Assembly (NCBI GenBank): GCA_016873215.1
Contig: VGXU01000003.1
Location: 46,340-110,339, forward strand
Source: Planctomycetota bacterium
GTDB lineage: Bacteria > Planctomycetota > Phycisphaerae > Sedimentisphaerales > Anaerohalosphaeraceae
Reading direction: 5' to 3'
DNA: 64,000 bases
Shown: in pieces, positions 61,191-64,000 of the stretch
Numbering within the stretch: the first letter of the stretch is position 1
How the letters are laid out: each line of letters begins with the position of its first letter
The notes under the pieces: model-generated
Told to the model about the DNA's origin: nothing
Seen by the model: the letters and a program-made list of their open reading frames with translations, nothing else
The model's database searches: none
Made by a program: the position numbers and the translations under genes

Positions 61191-63893
61191 ATGTACGAAG
61201 AAAAAAAACTAATTCAGTCAGCCCTGGCCGGGGACAGCCGGTCGTTTGAACGGCTTGTTGAGAAATATCAGGCAACCATCTGCGCCATTACCTTTGCAGC
61301 TACCGGCCGGCTGGAGACCAGCGAAGAACTGGCCCAGGAGACTTTCCTGCGGGCATGGAAAAATCTCGGCCAGCTCAAGGAGTTTGACAAATTTCGTTTC
61401 TGGCTTTGCGGTATCACCCGTAACCTGATACGGGATTATCTGTCGGATAAAAGCAGGCAGCCGATTCAGTCTATGGATTTAACTGAAGTCCCGACCGACA
61501 AAGCAGCCCCATCCGACCATCTTATCAGTCAGGAGGAAGAAATGATACTCAACCAGGCCCTGATGCAGATTCCAGAAGAATACCGTGAACCGCTGGTGTT
61601 GTTCTATCGACAGCAGCAATCGACTAAGGAGGTGGCCGAGAGTCTGGATTTGAACGAAGCAACCGTTCGCACCCGTATGCACCGCGGCCGCCAGATGCTC
61701 AAAGACCAGGTCGCCGCGATGGTCGAAAACACACTGGCAAAGAGCGGCCCGACAAAGAAATTCACCAAAGCCGTTATGGTCGCTATCGGTACAGGCTTGG
61801 CGGCGACTACGGCGGCCACAGCAGGCGCAGCAGCCGCAGGTGTTTCAACGACAGCCTCTGGGGCAGCAACAGGATTATTGACTGCAACCGTCGCCAAAAT
61901 AACCGCCATCGCCGCAGCGGTTATCTTAACGGCAGGTGTGGCCATTTATTCGTACAACAACTCACAGGAAAAGACTAACGTTTTGCAGTCAGCACAACAG
62001 GAAACTCTCATCAATGCCAATCCACAAGCGTCGGTATCAATGGTTCCGGCGATACAGGAAGAAATTAAACCGGAGCCACCGGCTAAACCCACACCGATAA
62101 ATCCTGTCACACCTGAAAAACAAACAGAAACATTACCGGAAAAACCCCAAGTCCGTCACCCTGACTGGCCCAGAATGGGTGCTCCCGTACAGTATTATTA
62201 TTTCACTTTAAATGAGCCCAGGATGGTAGTTTCTGATTCGAACACAGTTGCTGCAAAGACCGAGCAGCTTTCTATGGAAGAAAACTTTGGTCAAAAGCTT
62301 TGGATAAAATTACCCAATCAATTTCGTGATGAAAATTCAGATACAATCCTGATTGACAATGGTAAAGAAAGAATTGAAGTTGACAAAGTCAAAAAAACAG
62401 TTCGCCGCAGCACTTCTTTGACCGCTGGAAATAATCCTGTCTATAAAGACGGAAGAGCGTTGAATAATATTGAAGTTATTCAAATGGCTAATTTCTTTCG
62501 TCGAATGCAAACTCCTGATGCAGACCCTAATGGTATACCTGAATTGGATATAACACAAGTCGGCAATCAAGACAAAGGGGATACTCTGGTTTATAAAGTT
62601 GTTGAAAAGAATGCAAATCAGCCGTTGTTCTACGATTACAAGGCGTATGTGGATGCAGCTACATTGTTACCTGAAAAGTGTGTGATAGTTCACATGGATG
62701 AAGATGGTTCAATATCTGATCAACAGGAATATATATTCGATTTTGCACCCATTCCAGATTCAATGTTTATTTATCAGTCGCAGTCTGATGAGGCGCTATT
62801 GCCGCCTAAGCTGCAGCCTGGTTTTAGCGGCCGGGTAGTTGATATGATGAATAATCCTGTGGCTGGTGCAGATGTGTTTGTCAGCTATTTCCCGCTTTAT
62901 GAATTGAAGTATCTAAAAGGAATTACCGACAACAAAGGCTGTTTTGAGATTAAAATTCCGGATAAATCTCCTCATGTTAACGTACCGGTTAATCTGCCGA
63001 TTTATTATTGGGCAATTCTGCCGGATAACCCACATTACTTTGCATGGACGGCCTTACCTCGTGAGGATGGATTGGATTCAGATGCAAACAATTTAATACC
63101 AGGGTTTGGTGGCAATATTATATCCGAAAGAGAAATGATGGCTGGTACACGTACTAAAAATGGTATATCAACCCCTTGTCAAATTCCATCCAGCATGCTC
63201 AAAGAACCAGTAATTAGAGATGTCCTGCTTGTAATGCAGACTTCAGGTAAGATTTATGGGGTTATATCAGACCAAAATGGATATCCGATTGCGGATGCAG
63301 GAATAAGAGTCGACTTTGAAGCTCAAACCCTAAATGCCGGTTTTGCATTTCTCAGTTTTGACAAAATAAAGTATTCTGCCAGATCGAATCAGCAAGGCTA
63401 TTATGAAGTTCCAGGACTGCCATCTCTGTGGAAAGGATGCCGTTTTTATGTTTATCCATCTGCTTCCGATTTTGTATCTGAATATCACTCTATTGAAATT
63501 GCCGAGCCGTTGGTAGCAAAAGAATTGAATATCAAACTTCATTCTCAGCAGGTGACCGTTCGTGGAGTATTAAAAGACAATTGCGGCGTCCCGCTTGAAA
63601 AGCGGACCATCAGTATATCGGCTCCCAATATATCAATCAACGGATGCTCTGCGCAAACTGACCCGAACGGATGTTTCATAATACCAGGCTGCCCTGACGT
63701 GCCCGGTCTGAAATTACATGCATATTTGTCCCGGAATAATAATTCGTTTACGATGGAGCTTAATAATAAATTAATAGAGAAAGAAAAATATCTATCATTC
63801 CGGTATTATCCAGATGTAGAGGTTGAGATTGCTTATGTTGCCGACCAGAAAGACTACTATGTTGAAATGACTGTGACCTTCCCCCGTTTATAG
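61191..63893 (+). CDS. ECF sigma factor with a membrane helix and large C-terminal extracytoplasmic region
   Basis: A 900-residue fusion. Residues 1-85 are sigma region 2 (ERLVEKYQATICAITFAATG, ELAQETFLRAWKNLGQLKEF, FRFWLCGITRNLIRDYL) and 120-175 are region 4 (LMQIPEEYREPLVLFYRQQQ, EVAESLDLNEATVRTRMHRG). An Ala/Gly/Thr-rich stretch (about 195-230) and a membrane helix (about 237-253, ITAIAAAVILTAGVAIY) follow. A Pro-rich linker (about 285-320) leads to about 570 residues with three CarboxypepD-like beta modules (for example GRVVDMMNNPVAGADVFV). The coding sequence becomes clearly AT-richer after about 62200. Self-contained membrane signalling is inferred; no anti-sigma gene is adjacent. Confidence 0.85.
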   Translation: MYEEKKLIQSALAGDSRSFERLVEKYQATICAITFAATGRLETSEELAQETFLRAWKNLGQLKEFDKFRFWLCGITRNLIRDYLSDKSRQPIQSMDLTEVPTDKAAPSDHLISQEEEMILNQALMQIPEEYREPLVLFYRQQQSTKEVAESLDLNEATVRTRMHRGRQMLKDQVAAMVENTLAKSGPTKKFTKAVMVAIGTGLAATTAATAGAAAAGVSTTASGAATGLLTATVAKITAIAAAVILTAGVAIYSYNNSQEKTNVLQSAQQETLINANPQASVSMVPAIQEEIKPEPPAKPTPINPVTPEKQTETLPEKPQVRHPDWPRMGAPVQYYYFTLNEPRMVVSDSNTVAAKTEQLSMEENFGQKLWIKLPNQFRDENSDTILIDNGKERIEVDKVKKTVRRSTSLTAGNNPVYKDGRALNNIEVIQMANFFRRMQTPDADPNGIPELDITQVGNQDKGDTLVYKVVEKNANQPLFYDYKAYVDAATLLPEKCVIVHMDEDGSISDQQEYIFDFAPIPDSMFIYQSQSDEALLPPKLQPGFSGRVVDMMNNPVAGADVFVSYFPLYELKYLKGITDNKGCFEIKIPDKSPHVNVPVNLPIYYWAILPDNPHYFAWTALPREDGLDSDANNLIPGFGGNIISEREMMAGTRTKNGISTPCQIPSSMLKEPVIRDVLLVMQTSGKIYGVISDQNGYPIADAGIRVDFEAQTLNAGFAFLSFDKIKYSARSNQQGYYEVPGLPSLWKGCRFYVYPSASDFVSEYHSIEIAEPLVAKELNIKLHSQQVTVRGVLKDNCGVPLEKRTISISAPNISINGCSAQTDPNGCFIIPGCPDVPGLKLHAYLSRNNNSFTMELNNKLIEKEKYLSFRYYPDVEVEIAYVADQKDYYVEMTVTFPRL

Positions 63894-63898
63894 TACCA

Positions 63899-64000
63899 CT
63901 AAAAATTGGAATATCCAGCGTTAATTAATCCCGCTTCCACCGGCATGCCGGTGGAAAATTTCCTACTCTCTCGGTCTATAAACTCCTCTGGCGTCAGGTA
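63899..64000 (-). CDS. C-terminal end of an unidentified protein, cut by window edge
   Basis: The reverse strand is open for 33 codons from the window edge to a TAG, reading YLTPEEFIDRESRKFSTGMP and ending GYSNF. The LTPEEF stretch resembles the tails of integrase-core transposases, which often end near such a motif. The fragment is too short to be sure that it is coding. A perfect 22-bp palindrome lies inside it. Confidence 0.3.
   Translation of the reverse strand, partial: YLTPEEFIDRESRKFSTGMPVEAGLINAGYSNF
63935..63956. repeat. Perfect 22-bp palindrome
   Basis: TTCCACCGGCATGCCGGTGGAA, 42 nt after the sigma-factor stop and near the window edge. It could be a repeat or a hairpin that ends the + transcript, but the following AAAATTT is not a T tract. 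Confidence 0.6.

Overview
The window looks like a chromosomal segment of an anaerobe-type planctomycete, most likely class Phycisphaerae (Sedimentisphaerales-like). This is inferred from the planctomycete-style EF-Tu switch I, an ECF sigma factor with a very long C-terminal extension, many HEAT/DUF1570-like/ThuA/DUF4832 secreted proteins, HAAS-PadR modules, and a cell-wall cluster that stops at an ftsQ-like gene with no ftsA or ftsZ after it. No phylogenetic computation was possible.

Layout. 1-6.7 kb (minus strand): the translation block tRNA-Thr, tuf, rpmG, tRNA-Trp, secE, nusG, rplK, rplA, rplJ, rplL and the 5' part of rpoB, cut by the window edge. 7-15 kb (minus): secreted and lipoprotein genes (HEAT-repeat protein, a coupled zinc-peptidase/maf/ThuA trio, a pseudopilin-like membrane protein, AMMECR1, DedA-type membrane protein), with a 42-bp tandem repeat and an orphan + strand terminator. 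15-16.5 kb (+): ispE and a spoVG that carries an internal zinc ribbon. 17-20.5 kb: a WaaP-like kinase, about 1 kb of dispersed-repeat debris, and a beta-propeller glycosidase-like gene. 20.6-25.6 kb (minus): three small proteins, then apt-aroB-proS ending in a terminator. 25.8-30.1 kb (+): murC-murB-ddl-ftsQ. 30.1-39.1 kb (minus): a PadR/HAAS/SdpI module, DUF4405 and DUF4832 proteins, a GH18 protein between two YkgJ cysteine-cluster proteins, a DUF4143 ATPase with a palindrome at its start, and ilvD. 39.4-55.6 kb (+): twin lipoproteins behind a strong promoter, HIT, dgt, pgpA, an 845-residue kinase-like membrane protein of unknown function, purA-uppS-cdsA, and phoH-HD hydrolase-ybeY-CNNM/CBS-recO. 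55.6-60.9 kb (minus): cysS-ruvC-ruvA-ruvB and nadB. 61.2-63.9 kb (+): an ECF sigma factor fused to a membrane-anchored, probably extracytoplasmic region.

Most genes are core housekeeping in tight operons, with ATGA overlaps and spacings of 0-20 nt. The most unusual items are the SpoVG zinc-ribbon insertion, the kinase-like polytopic protein next to pgpA, and the transmembrane sigma factor. I see no CRISPR array, prophage, complete insertion sequence or replication origin.
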